From assembly GCA_041602815.1 (NCBI GenBank), contig JBFIFO010000059.1, positions 1 through 21,154 on the forward strand: a stretch of 21,154 bases of DNA, read 5' to 3'. The notes below the pieces were generated by a model. That model was given only the letters and a program-made list of their open reading frames with translations, searched no databases and was not told the DNA's origin. The translations under genes and the position numbers were made by a program. Shown here piece after piece: positions 14,568-21,154 of this stretch. How positions within the stretch are numbered: position 1 is the first letter of the stretch; every line of letters starts with the position of its first letter. This DNA is from GCA-020356105 sp041602815. GTDB lineage: Bacteria; Pseudomonadota; Alphaproteobacteria; UBA8366; JADFVY01.

Positions 14568-15113
14568 CTACGCTGCGGGAAGTTCCAGGGCAAAGCAATC
14601 GGAATGATGAAAATCCGCCTTGCCCGGCGGATGCGCGAGCGCCCAGTAAGACAAAGCGCCGCCGGTGTCCTCGATCACCGCCGACAGGCCGATGCGCCAG
14701 GCGGTATCGTCGGCCAGGTCCGGCACCCGGTCGAGACTCAGCGATGCCTGCAAAGTGTAGGAGCCGCCGTCCGATCGGGTCTCGATGCGCGGCGCGCCGA
14801 TTTCGCGCACAATGCTCGTGCCGGCACGGTAGTCGTCGAACCGGTATGCCGCCCACTGCGTCGACGGCGCGAGGTTGAACTCGTAATAGACGGGGCCCGA
14901 CGCGGGCCGGACGAACGCCTCGAAGCAGGTGTGGCGCCAAAGCCCGTCGGCGCGCTTGGCCGCAACGGCGGGCGCCAGGTGCAGATCGGCGATCTTGCCA
15001 CTCACGACATAGCGGAGCAGTAGTCTTCCGGCGCGCGGGCGCGCGATCTCCGCGCCGATGCGTATCACCGCCGTGCAGCGCGAATCTGGATGAAGGCGCA
15101 ATGCCAGATGCAT
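14568..15113 (-). CDS. DOMON-like domain protein
   Basis: A 181-residue beta-rich protein. It begins LALRLHPDSRC and contains LWRHTCFEAFVRPASGPVYYEFNLAPSTQWAAYRFDDYR, then GLSAVIEDTGGALSYWALAHPPGKADFHHSDCFALELP. The GLW..TCFEAF..., YYEFNLAPS and YWAL.HP...PDFH-like blocks are typical of the DOMON-like family in Proteobacteria; DOMON folds bind haem or sugars. No signal peptide or membrane helix is seen. Its stop lies five bases before the NamZ-like start, so the two are co-expressed, which supports a role near sugar or peptidoglycan metabolism. A TACAAT box ends five bases before the ATG, so the transcript may be leaderless. The family call is good; the molecular role is unknown. Confidence 0.75.
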   Translation of the reverse strand: MHLALRLHPDSRCTAVIRIGAEIARPRAGRLLLRYVVSGKIADLHLAPAVAAKRADGLWRHTCFEAFVRPASGPVYYEFNLAPSTQWAAYRFDDYRAGTSIVREIGAPRIETRSDGGSYTLQASLSLDRVPDLADDTAWRIGLSAVIEDTGGALSYWALAHPPGKADFHHSDCFALELPAA

Positions 15114-15118
15114 GCCTC

Positions 15119-15124
15119 ATTGTA
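15119..15124 (-). promoter_or_regulatory. Possible -10 box giving a leaderless transcript
   Basis: TACAAT on the minus strand (five of six to consensus) is followed by GAGGC and then the ATG at 15113, which places the expected start site on or next to the A of the start codon. No good -35 is seen, so this is tentative. Confidence 0.35.
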
Positions 15125-15202
15125 GCGTCAGCGCGACGAGATGGACGACATTTCCAGCGGCGAAAATACCACCGCGGACCTATCGCGCAGCCCCCGCCTC
15201 GC

Positions 15203-15670
15203 CTATTTCAGGTAACCGTAGACGATCGCCCGGCAGGCCTTGGCGAAGGTGCGTTTCGACATGGCGCCGGCAAACCCGTCGCCGCCGACGCGATCCATGA
15301 CATTGGCGTGCAGGTCGGATGCCTGCTCGACGAGGTCCGGCAGGTGCCACGGGAATCGTTCGAACGCACCCCTGGCGGTCGCAAGCGTATCCTCGATCAC
15401 CACTGGCCAGTCGCCGCGGCCGGCCGCGTCCCGCTCGTGCCGGACCAGGACCTCGGCGATGGCGCTCAGCGCCGCCTTGGTCCAGCACGCGCGCTGGACG
15501 TCCGCGGTATAGGTCTCCAGCAGAGTCTCCTCGTCCTCGTTCAGGGCGAAGAGAATCTCGAACTTGTCGGTCGTGCCGCCGGCATAGAGATCGAAGACCC
15601 GCACGAGAACCGGCGTCAGGCAATTGCCGGCACACGCATCGCCGCCGGGGCAATGGTCGCAACACCGCAT
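15203..15670 (-). CDS. Hypothetical protein with Cys-rich N-terminus
   Basis: A 155-residue protein I do not recognise. The first 17 residues hold five cysteines (3, 4, 7, 13, 17) in the pattern CCxxC-x5-CxxxC, suggesting a small metal or Fe-S site. The remainder appears mainly helical: FEILFALNEDEETLLETYTADVQRACWTK, ALSAIAEVLVRHERDAAG, FPWHLPDLVEQASDLHANVMDRV and a basic C-terminus KRTFAKACRAIVYGYLK. No signal peptide or membrane segment. The ATG at 15670 has GAGGAGAGGG immediately upstream and a promoter candidate about 20 bp further; a longer reading would include that promoter. It lies 89 bp upstream of the DOMON-like gene on the same strand, which has its own possible promoter, so an operon is uncertain. 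Confidence 0.72.
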   Translation of the reverse strand: MRCCDHCPGGDACAGNCLTPVLVRVFDLYAGGTTDKFEILFALNEDEETLLETYTADVQRACWTKAALSAIAEVLVRHERDAAGRGDWPVVIEDTLATARGAFERFPWHLPDLVEQASDLHANVMDRVGGDGFAGAMSKRTFAKACRAIVYGYLK

Positions 15671-15689
15671 AACCCTCTCCTCATCATGC

Positions 15690-15718
15690 AATATTCGGCC
15701 GTTGCTTGGTCCTGTCAA
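15690..15718 (-). promoter_or_regulatory. Sigma-70-type promoter of the Cys-rich protein gene
   Basis: Minus strand: perfect -35 TTGACA (15718-15713), 17-bp spacer, -10 AATATT (15695-15690; four of six). The start site would be near 15683, leaving a short leader that contains the GAGGAGAGGG ribosome-binding site. Confidence 0.55.
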
Positions 15719-15811
15719 CGGCTGGCCACAGATGGGAAAGGCCGGAGCAGCCGGAGACGCACGACGGGTCGGGCGTTGGTCCGCAGGATAAGGTTAGGGA
15801 GGCCGGCGTGG

Positions 15812-16864
15812 TCAGGCCGCCGCGTCGGCGTGGCGGCGGGCGGAGACGAGGAACGCCTCGACATCGGCTTCGGCGGTATCGAACGCGCAGATCAGCCGCA
15901 CGCCGTCCGGCCCGGCATCGGGCCAGTCGTAGAATTCGAAGCCGTCGGCGCGAAGCCCGTCGCGGACCGGGGCCGGCAGCACCGGGAAGATCTCGTTCGC
16001 CTCCACCGGATGGGCCAGCGTGACGCCCGGAATCGCCGCCAGCCCTTCGGCCAGGCGCGCCGCCATTGCGTTGGCGTGGCGGGCGTTGCGCAGCCACAAA
16101 TCGTCGGCGAGATAGGCCTCGAGCTGGGCCGACAGGAACCGCATCTTCGAGAACAGATGCGCCGCCCGCTTGCGCCGGAAGCCCATCTCGGCGGCCCGGG
16201 CGCGGAATCGGTCGGCGAAGATCACCACCGCCTCGGCGGCCAGCGCGCCGTTCTTGGTGGCGCCGAAGGAAAGGATGTCGACGCCGGCCCGCCAGGTCGC
16301 CGCGGCCGGGCTGCAGTCCTGGGTGACCAGCGCATTGGCGAAGCGCGCGCCGTCCATGTGCAGGCCGAGGTCGCGGCCGCGGCAGACCGCGGACAGGGCG
16401 GCGATCTCGTCCACGGAATAGACGGTTCCGGATTCGCTCGCCTGGCTGATCGACACCGCCGAGGGCTGCGCCTCGTGCACGCCGCGGTAGCCGGCGTATT
16501 CCAGCGCGCCCGCCAGCGCCCCGGCGGTGAACTTGCCGTGCCCGCCGGGCACCGGGATCAGCTTCGCGCCGCCGGTATAGAACTCCGGCGCCGCGCATTC
16601 GTCGGTGTTGACGTGGCTTTCCGGATGGCACCAGACGGCGCCCCAGGCCGGGCACATCAGCGCCAGCGACAGCGCGTTGGCGGCGGTGCCGGTGGCCACG
16701 GGGAATACCTCGACCTCGGTCTCGAACACCTCGGCAAGGCGCGCCTTGACGCGTCCGGTGACCGCGTCGGCCCCGTACGGCACCGCGCGGCCGCCGTTGA
16801 CGCGGGCCAGCGCGTCGAGCATCTCCGGCGAGGCGCCGGCCATGTTGTCGCTGCCGAAATTCAT
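15812..16864 (-). CDS. ltaE: Low-specificity L-threonine aldolase (PLP enzyme)
   Basis: A 350-residue fold-type I PLP enzyme that cleaves L-threonine and L-allo-threonine to glycine and acetaldehyde. It starts MNFGSDNMAGASPEMLDAL, the family N-terminus. FPVATGTAANALSLAL binds the cofactor phosphate, HPESHVNTDEC carries the His that stacks on PLP, HMDGARFANAL (from 169) has Asp171 for the pyridine nitrogen, and LSFGATKNGALAAEAVV has the PLP lysine, Lys204. Length is typical. The ATG overlaps the stop of the upstream membrane-protein gene as ATGA and has a strong purine-rich ribosome-binding site (GGAGGGGGAGGGG). The longer reading to 17044 is the upstream gene out of frame. Some relatives act on phenylserine-type substrates; specificity cannot be set from sequence alone. 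Confidence 0.92.
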   Translation of the reverse strand: MNFGSDNMAGASPEMLDALARVNGGRAVPYGADAVTGRVKARLAEVFETEVEVFPVATGTAANALSLALMCPAWGAVWCHPESHVNTDECAAPEFYTGGAKLIPVPGGHGKFTAGALAGALEYAGYRGVHEAQPSAVSISQASESGTVYSVDEIAALSAVCRGRDLGLHMDGARFANALVTQDCSPAAATWRAGVDILSFGATKNGALAAEAVVIFADRFRARAAEMGFRRKRAAHLFSKMRFLSAQLEAYLADDLWLRNARHANAMAARLAEGLAAIPGVTLAHPVEANEIFPVLPAPVRDGLRADGFEFYDWPDAGPDGVRLICAFDTAEADVEAFLVSARRHADAAA

Positions 16865-17205
16865 TGCCCCTCCCCCTCCGGTACGAGGTCGACCGTGCCG
16901 ATCTGCTGGCCGACGTCCAGGTCGAACACGAGGTAGCGCTGGCTGCCGTCGGGCAGTTCCAGCCGGACGACCATGCGGCCCTCGGCGACGACGGTCTCCG
17001 CCACGCGTGCGCCGCCGGGCACGCCGATCCGAACCGTCTCCCACGGCTCGGCCATGACCGGCGCGCCGATCGGCGCGCCGGGCCCTTCCGCGTCCCCGCC
17101 GTTGACGACGTCGCCGAACTTGGTTGCGATGCCGTAGGCGAGGATGCCCATCATGATGACGATGAGCGCACCCAGGAAGATGACGAGGGCCTTGAGCGCC
17201 TGCAT
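16861..17205 (-). CDS. DUF6476-like small membrane protein
   Basis: A 114-residue protein. It begins MQALKALVIFLGALIVIMMGILAYGIATKF, a single N-terminal membrane anchor preceded by very few residues, followed by a Gly/Pro/Ala-rich linker and a small beta-rich domain (VRIGVPGGARVAETVVAEGRMVVRLELPDGSQRYLVFDLDVGQQIG). This fits the alphaproteobacterial DUF6476 family as I remember it; function unknown. The domain probably faces the periplasm. An in-frame reading could start earlier (17316), but that would overlap the divergent rluD, so the ATG at 17205 is chosen. The ribosome-binding site is weak. It overlaps the threonine aldolase by 4 bp and lies 24 bp from the rluD start on the other strand. 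Confidence 0.75.
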   Translation of the reverse strand: MQALKALVIFLGALIVIMMGILAYGIATKFGDVVNGGDAEGPGAPIGAPVMAEPWETVRIGVPGGARVAETVVAEGRMVVRLELPDGSQRYLVFDLDVGQQIGTVDLVPEGEGQ

Positions 17206-17229
17206 GGATTCGTCCAGTGTCTGCCCGTC

Positions 17230-18210
17230 ATGACGGGCCGCGAAGATATCCTGATCCACAACGTGGAGGATGGCGAGGCCGGGCAGCGCCTCGACCGCGT
17301 CCTTGCCGCGCGCCACACCGACCTCTCGCGCAGCCGCCTGAAAGCGCTGATCGAGGAAGGCCGGGTGAGCGCCGACGGCGTGACCATAACGGAGCCGTCA
17401 TACCGGGTCAAACCCGGCCAGGCGCTGGCGACCGCGGTTCCCGAACCTGCGCCCTACGCCCCCCGGGGCCAGGCGATTCCGCTCGACATCCTGTACGAGG
17501 ATTCCGAGATCATCGTCATCGACAAACCGCCGGGCCTCGTTGTCCATCCGGCGCCGGGAAACCCGGATTTGACCCTGGTCAATGCGCTGATCGCCCACTG
17601 CGGCTATAGCCTGTCGGGAATCGGAGGGGTGCGCCGCCCGGGCATCGTGCACCGGCTCGACAAGGACACCAGCGGCATTCTGGTTGCGGCCAAGACGGAC
17701 CGGGCGCACCATGCGCTCTCGCGGCAATTCGCGGAACGCACGGCGGAACGGGCGTATCTCGCCGTGGTCTGGGGTGTACCGACGCCGGCATCGGGCCGGA
17801 TCGAGGGCAATATCGGGCGCGACTCGCGCAACCGGAAGAAAATGACGGTGGTCCGCCAGGACAAGGGCAAGCCGGCGGCGACGCGGTACCGGCGCCTCAG
17901 GCGGTTCGGGACGGTCGCGAGCCTCGTCGAGTGCCGGTTGGAAACGGGCCGGACGCACCAGGTCCGGGTGCACATGACCCATGCCGGCCACCCGCTGGTC
18001 GGCGACCCGCTCTACGGCCGGACGACGCGGGCACGGATTAAAGGCCTGCCGGAAACCGTTGTCGAGGCGTTGCGGTCGTTCCCGCGCCAGGCCCTGCACG
18101 CGCGCCTGCTCGCCTTCGACCACCCTCAAAGCGGCGAGCGGATGCGCTTCCAATCGGAAATGCCAAGTGATATGAAAGAGTTATGCGACATCTTGGAAAG
18201 CAATTCGTAA
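17230..18210 (+). CDS. rluD: RluD-family rRNA pseudouridine synthase
   Basis: A 326-residue RNA-modifying enzyme, likely making the pseudouridines of 23S rRNA helix 69. An S4 RNA-binding domain occupies about residues 18-75 (QRLDRVLAARHTDLSRSRLKALIEEGRVSADG). The catalytic domain has YEDSEIIVIDKPPGLVVHPA and the active-site block RPGIVHRLDKDTSGILVAAKT with catalytic Asp144, then ETGRTHQVRVHMTHAGHPLVGDPLYG. Length is normal. No ribosome-binding site is visible before the ATG at 17230, and the start is only 24 bp from the divergent membrane-protein gene, so its promoter must overlap that coding sequence. It sits just upstream of rpoH, an arrangement common in alphaproteobacteria. RluC-type specificity cannot be fully excluded. 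Confidence 0.93.
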   Translation: MTGREDILIHNVEDGEAGQRLDRVLAARHTDLSRSRLKALIEEGRVSADGVTITEPSYRVKPGQALATAVPEPAPYAPRGQAIPLDILYEDSEIIVIDKPPGLVVHPAPGNPDLTLVNALIAHCGYSLSGIGGVRRPGIVHRLDKDTSGILVAAKTDRAHHALSRQFAERTAERAYLAVVWGVPTPASGRIEGNIGRDSRNRKKMTVVRQDKGKPAATRYRRLRRFGTVASLVECRLETGRTHQVRVHMTHAGHPLVGDPLYGRTTRARIKGLPETVVEALRSFPRQALHARLLAFDHPQSGERMRFQSEMPSDMKELCDILESNS

Positions 18211-18220
18211 GAGCATATAT
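18192..18220 (+). promoter_or_regulatory. Sigma-32-like promoter upstream of rpoH
   Basis: CTTG (18192-18195), an 18-bp spacer, and CATATAT (18214-18220) approximate the alphaproteobacterial heat-shock promoter (CTTG with a CYTATNT -10), with one mismatch (A for Y). The -35 lies inside the last codons of rluD. It would give a leader of about 145 bases and positive autoregulation. Confidence 0.45.
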
Positions 18221-18270
18221 ATTTCCCATACGGTTTGCCGCCGGACGGGGAAAGAGGGGGCCTGCGCGGC

Positions 18271-18300
18271 TTCCCATAAATTAGAATTTGGTTATATAAT
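18271..18300 (+). promoter_or_regulatory. Sigma-70-type promoter candidate for rpoH
   Basis: A perfect -10 TATAAT (18295-18300) follows a weak -35 TTCCCA (18271-18276) with 18-bp spacing. The AT-rich stretch stands out against the GC-rich surroundings. The start site would be near 18307, about 64 bases before the rpoH ATG. Confidence 0.55.
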
Positions 18301-18370
18301 AATCTCTGCAGTGCCTTGAACGCACAGCGCAGAGGAATTTGTACGGCTCACAGCAAGGAGACGCCACGTC

Positions 18371-19264
18371 ATGGCCCAGGTGCCGAGCCTCGTCATAAGC
18401 CCGGAGGGCAACCTTCAGCGGTATCTGCAGGAAATCCGGAAGTTTCCGATGCTGCAGCCCGAGGAGGAGTACATGCTCGCCAAGGCTTGGCGCGAGCACG
18501 GCGACGCCGACGCCGCGCAGCGCCTGGTGACCAGCCATCTGCGGCTGGTGGCCAAGATCGCCATGGGCTACCGCGGCTACGGCTTGCCCCTGGCCGAGCT
18601 GATCTCCGAGGGCAATGTCGGCATGATGCAAGCGGTCAAGCGGTTCGATCCCGAGCGCGGCTTCCGGCTGGCGACCTATGCGATGTGGTGGATCCGCGCC
18701 TCGATCCAGGAATACATCCTGCACAGCTGGTCGCTGGTCAAGATGGGCACCACGGCGGCGCAGAAGAAGCTGTTCTTCAACCTGCGGCGGCTGAAGGGCC
18801 AGCTGCAGGAGATCGACGAGGGCGACATGTCGCCCGAGAGCGTCAAGCAGATCGCGACCACGCTGGACGTCAGCGAGGACGACGTGGTCAGCATGAACCG
18901 CCGGCTGTCGGGCGGCGACCACTCGCTGAACGCCCCGCTGCGCCAGGACAATGACGGCGAATGGCAGGACTGGCTGATGGACGAGTCCGAGACCCAGGAA
19001 ACGCTTGTCGCCGAGGCGCAGGAGCTGGACAAGCGCCGCGAGCTGCTGGGCGAGGCGATGCAGACGCTGAACGAGCGTGAGCGCCATATCCTGACCGAAC
19101 GCCGCCTGCAGGACGAGCCGATGACCCTGGAGGACCTCAGCAAGGTCTACGGCATCAGTCGCGAGCGGGTGCGCCAGATCGAGGTGCGCGCCTTCGAGAA
19201 GCTGCAGAAGGCCATGCGCAACGCGGCCAAGGAACAGCGCCTGCCGGTCGGCGAATTTTCGTAA
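18371..19264 (+). CDS. rpoH: RNA polymerase heat-shock sigma factor RpoH (sigma-32)
   Basis: A 297-residue sigma factor that directs transcription of chaperone and protease genes. Region 1.2 begins NLQRYLQEIRKFPMLQPEEEYMLA; region 2 contains RLVTSHLRLVAKIAMGYRGYG, LAELISEGNVGMMQAVKRFDP and FRLATYAMWWIRASIQEYIL; the RpoH box QKKLFFNLR (131-139) distinguishes it from sigma-70; region 4.2 has the helix-turn-helix TLEDLSKVYGISRERVRQIEVRA. AAGGAGA lies about nine bases before the ATG. Two promoter candidates lie upstream. It is separated from rluD by 160 bp, in which no clear terminator is seen. The 129-bp gap after it, before the converging dehydrogenase gene, shows no convincing terminator. Many alphaproteobacteria have two rpoH genes; which one this is cannot be told. 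Confidence 0.97.
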   Translation: MAQVPSLVISPEGNLQRYLQEIRKFPMLQPEEEYMLAKAWREHGDADAAQRLVTSHLRLVAKIAMGYRGYGLPLAELISEGNVGMMQAVKRFDPERGFRLATYAMWWIRASIQEYILHSWSLVKMGTTAAQKKLFFNLRRLKGQLQEIDEGDMSPESVKQIATTLDVSEDDVVSMNRRLSGGDHSLNAPLRQDNDGEWQDWLMDESETQETLVAEAQELDKRRELLGEAMQTLNERERHILTERRLQDEPMTLEDLSKVYGISRERVRQIEVRAFEKLQKAMRNAAKEQRLPVGEFS

Positions 19265-19393
19265 TCCGGGAAGCGGGCCATGCCCCTCCCCATTCTCTTT
19301 CTTGCCCGAAATGATTCTTTACCGCCCAACAGGCCCGAAAGAGCTGGCGCTGGTCGCAGCGTACAGCCGGGGAGCGCGGACAGAGGACGGCGC

Positions 19394-20317
19394 TCAATCG
19401 GCACCGGGGTCGAAGAAATAATCCCAGGCGTTACCGCCGATCATTTTTGAGATTCCCGAGTAATCGGTCTGGCTGTCACCGGCCGCACAGAATATCGAAA
19501 AAATTGACAGGGCTTGCGCGCCGAGCGGCGTACAGGCGTCGACCGATTCCGCCGCGTTAAGCGCGAGGCGCAGATCCTTGCGCATCATTGCCGCCGTGAA
19601 ACCGGGTTTGTAGCCGTTGTTGGCCGGCACGCCTTCAACCAGCCCGGGCAGGGGGCAATAATTGTTCAAGGCCCAGTTCTGTCCGGACGCCTTGGAGATG
19701 ATTTCGAAGGTCCTCTCCAGGTCGAGGTCCAGCCGCTTGGCCAGCATAAGGGCTTCCGCCGCGGCGATCATCGAGATGCCAAGCGCCATGTTATTGCAAA
19801 TCTTGACGCCGATCCCGCTGCCCTGTGCACCCGCGTAGAGAATGTTTTGCCCCATGACGTCGAGCACCGGCCTCGCGCGTTCGACCGCCGACTCGTCGCC
19901 ACCGACAATAAAGTTCAACTTGCCCACGCGCGCCGCCATGACACCGCCTGTAACCGGCGCGTCTATCATTTCCAGGCCAGCCGCCACCGCCGCGCTGCCC
20001 ACGGTACGTGACGTATCGATATCGATGGTCGAAGACTCGATCAGAAGCGTCCCGGGCGCCGCTGTCTCGATAAGTCCGCCCTCGCCCAGATAGACTGCGC
20101 GCACATGCGCGCCGGCCGGCAGCATGGTGATCACGACCGAAGCGCCGGCGGCTGCGTCCGCGATCGAGTCTGTGACCACTGCGCCCATTTGCCCGGCGCG
20201 CTCCAGCGCAGCTTCCGACATATCGTAGGCCCGAACCTTGCTGCCTGCTTTCAGAAGCTGCTCGGCCATTGGCGCACCCATGTTGCCCAGTCCGATAAAA
20301 CCGATAACCTCTTCCAT
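19394..20317 (-). CDS. 3-hydroxyisobutyrate dehydrogenase family protein
   Basis: A 307-residue beta-hydroxyacid dehydrogenase. The Rossmann NAD(P) motif is VIGFIGLGNMGAPMA (from residue 4), followed by VVITMLPAG; the substrate loop is DAPVTGGVMAARVGKLNFIVGG (from 119); the catalytic lysine is Lys172 in GSGIGVKICNNMAL. Family members oxidise 3-hydroxyisobutyrate in valine breakdown, or act on tartronate semialdehyde, hydroxymethylglutarate and similar acids, so the exact substrate is open. The ATG at 20317 is preferred over an in-frame ATG at 20341 because GGAG lies about nine bases upstream. It follows the aldehyde dehydrogenase gene by 45 bp on the same strand, suggesting consecutive steps. 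Confidence 0.9.
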   Translation of the reverse strand: MEEVIGFIGLGNMGAPMAEQLLKAGSKVRAYDMSEAALERAGQMGAVVTDSIADAAAGASVVITMLPAGAHVRAVYLGEGGLIETAAPGTLLIESSTIDIDTSRTVGSAAVAAGLEMIDAPVTGGVMAARVGKLNFIVGGDESAVERARPVLDVMGQNILYAGAQGSGIGVKICNNMALGISMIAAAEALMLAKRLDLDLERTFEIISKASGQNWALNNYCPLPGLVEGVPANNGYKPGFTAAMMRKDLRLALNAAESVDACTPLGAQALSIFSIFCAAGDSQTDYSGISKMIGGNAWDYFFDPGAD

Positions 20318-20362
20318 ATTTGCCACTCCGGCTACGTTCATGTCGTATCCCGTTTGGCGCAG

Positions 20363-21154
20363 TCAGGCCAGTGGACCCGGCGTGCCCCGGTTGATCAGCA
20401 CAGTCTTGGAGCTGGTGAAGTGGGTGACCATGCTGTCGAGCGCGTATTCCTTTCCGAGCCCGCTCATCTTGAGGCCGCCATACGACACGTTCGACCGCGG
20501 CGCCACGCACTGATTGACCTGCACAAAACCCGCCTCGATGCGCTCTACATATTCCAGCGCCCGGGACAGGTCGCGCGTCCAGAGATTGGCGGCCAGGCCA
20601 TAGGGTGTATCGTTTGCCATTGCAATCATGTCGTCGAAATCAGTGAACGGCAGCACCGTGGCAACCGGCCCGAAAATTTCGTCGCGGCAGACATCGGAAT
20701 CGATAGGAAGCCCGTCGAGCAACGTCGGCGGATAGAAATAACCCTTGCTCAAATACGGGTCGGTCGGGCGTTCGCCGCCATACAGGATTCGCGCGCCGGC
20801 CGTGCTGCGCGCAATCTCCATATAATGCAGCGTCCGCTGGAATTGTTCTTCTGAAATAATAGCGCCCATGTCGGTCGCCTCGTCCAGCGGATCGCCGAGT
20901 TTGATTGTGGCCAGCCTTTCGACGACGCCATCGATGATGCGGTCGTAAATATCCTCATGCACGAAGACACGGGATCCGGCCGTGCAGGCCTGGCCCTGCC
21001 GCGTATAGCGCATACCGTCGATGACACCCGGGATGGCGAGGTCCAGATCGGCATCGGCCAGAATGATGCTCGGATTCTTGCCCCCCAGTTCCAGGGTCAC
21101 GGGACACAATTTCGGCGCGGCATAACTCGCGATCGCCTGGCCGACCGGAAGCGA
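20363..21154 (-). CDS. NAD(P)-dependent aldehyde dehydrogenase (C-terminal part)
   Basis: The reading frame is open to the right edge, giving the last 263 residues; the N-terminal cofactor half is missing. The fragment begins SLPVGQAIASYA, then VTLELGGKNPSIILADADLD with the general-base Glu (fragment residue 22), GQACTAGSRVFV with the catalytic Cys (57), DEIFGPVATVLPF with the cofactor-ribose Glu, NDTPYGLAANLWTRD and the terminal YGGLKMSGLGKEYALDSM. These are all expected motifs of the superfamily; the residues fit betaine-aldehyde or semialdehyde-type enzymes rather than CoA-acylating methylmalonate-semialdehyde dehydrogenase. It lies upstream of the 3-hydroxyisobutyrate dehydrogenase family gene. 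The apparent internal start at 21109 (TTG) is not real, because the homologous sequence continues upstream. Confidence 0.93.
   Translation of the reverse strand, partial: SLPVGQAIASYAAPKLCPVTLELGGKNPSIILADADLDLAIPGVIDGMRYTRQGQACTAGSRVFVHEDIYDRIIDGVVERLATIKLGDPLDEATDMGAIISEEQFQRTLHYMEIARSTAGARILYGGERPTDPYLSKGYFYPPTLLDGLPIDSDVCRDEIFGPVATVLPFTDFDDMIAMANDTPYGLAANLWTRDLSRALEYVERIEAGFVQVNQCVAPRSNVSYGGLKMSGLGKEYALDSMVTHFTSSKTVLINRGTPGPLA

Noticed and set aside
14563..15120. N-terminal extension of the NamZ-like frame to 15120.
   Set aside because: It overlaps the DOMON-like gene in another frame and shows no conserved features; the family domain begins at the ATG at 14562.
15101..16936. A 611-residue plus-strand frame across the threonine aldolase and Cys-rich protein genes.
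   Set aside because: Arg/Gly/His-rich antisense shadow of GC-rich genes; no family motifs, while the opposite strand has full catalytic motifs.
19265..19393. Intrinsic terminator between rpoH and the converging dehydrogenase gene.
   Set aside because: CTCTTTC (19295-19301) and GAAAGAG (19337-19343) are complementary but 35 bases apart, without a T-run; too weak to call.
1..21154. CRISPR arrays, tRNA or rRNA genes, insertion sequences, phage or toxin-antitoxin genes.
   Set aside because: No repeat-spacer pattern, cloverleaf-like run, transposase motif or other mobile-element sign was found on reading either strand.

Overview
The window looks like part of the chromosome of a high-GC alphaproteobacterium, probably Rhodospirillales-like. 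This rests on the imuA-imuB mutagenesis genes behind an alphaproteobacterial LexA box (GTTC-N7-GTTC), an RluD-RpoH neighbourhood, a small DUF6476-like membrane protein, and dense GC-rich coding with many 4-bp ATGA overlaps. No rRNA, tRNA, CRISPR array, insertion sequence or phage gene is visible, and no stretch longer than about 160 bp lacks a gene.

Layout, left to right. (1) 1-942, minus strand: start of imuB and all of imuA, with a LexA box and SOS promoter at 957-997. Divergent from it on the plus strand are a DUF1684 protein and a GcvR-like double-ACT protein. (2) 2512-5873: a stress module. A tandem universal stress protein and an NhaA Na+/H+ antiporter lie on the minus strand, divergent from an OxyR-like LysR regulator that has Gln where OxyR has its peroxidatic Cys. 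An OxyR-type palindrome (ATAG-N7-CTAT) lies between them. (3) 5921-13311, minus strand: a six-gene oligopeptide-type ABC transporter operon in the order binding protein, two permeases, two ATPases, alpha/beta hydrolase. It starts from a clear sigma-70 promoter with a 14-bp perfect palindrome of LacI-family type just downstream. One ATPase carries an eight-cysteine, DnaJ-zinc-finger-like insert between Walker A and the Q-loop, which is the most unusual feature in the window. (4) 13360-15670, minus strand: a DUF1343/NamZ-like protein, a DOMON-like protein, and an unrecognised small protein with a Cys-rich N-terminus. (5) 15812-17205, minus strand: low-specificity L-threonine aldolase overlapping a DUF6476-like membrane protein. 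Divergent on the plus strand are RluD and the heat-shock sigma factor RpoH (17230-19264), with sigma-32-like and sigma-70-like promoter candidates before rpoH. (6) 19394-21154, minus strand: a 3-hydroxyisobutyrate dehydrogenase family protein, preceded by an aldehyde dehydrogenase cut by the window edge.

How the genes work together. imuA-imuB belongs to SOS translesion synthesis. usp, nhaA and the OxyR-like gene look like one locally regulated stress unit. The ABC operon imports an unknown peptide-like or amide/ester solute that the hydrolase may process. The DOMON and NamZ-like pair is probably linked to peptidoglycan-sugar metabolism. The terminal dehydrogenase pair fits sequential oxidation of a hydroxyacid or semialdehyde. 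Functions rest on recognised family motifs read by eye; no database search was run.
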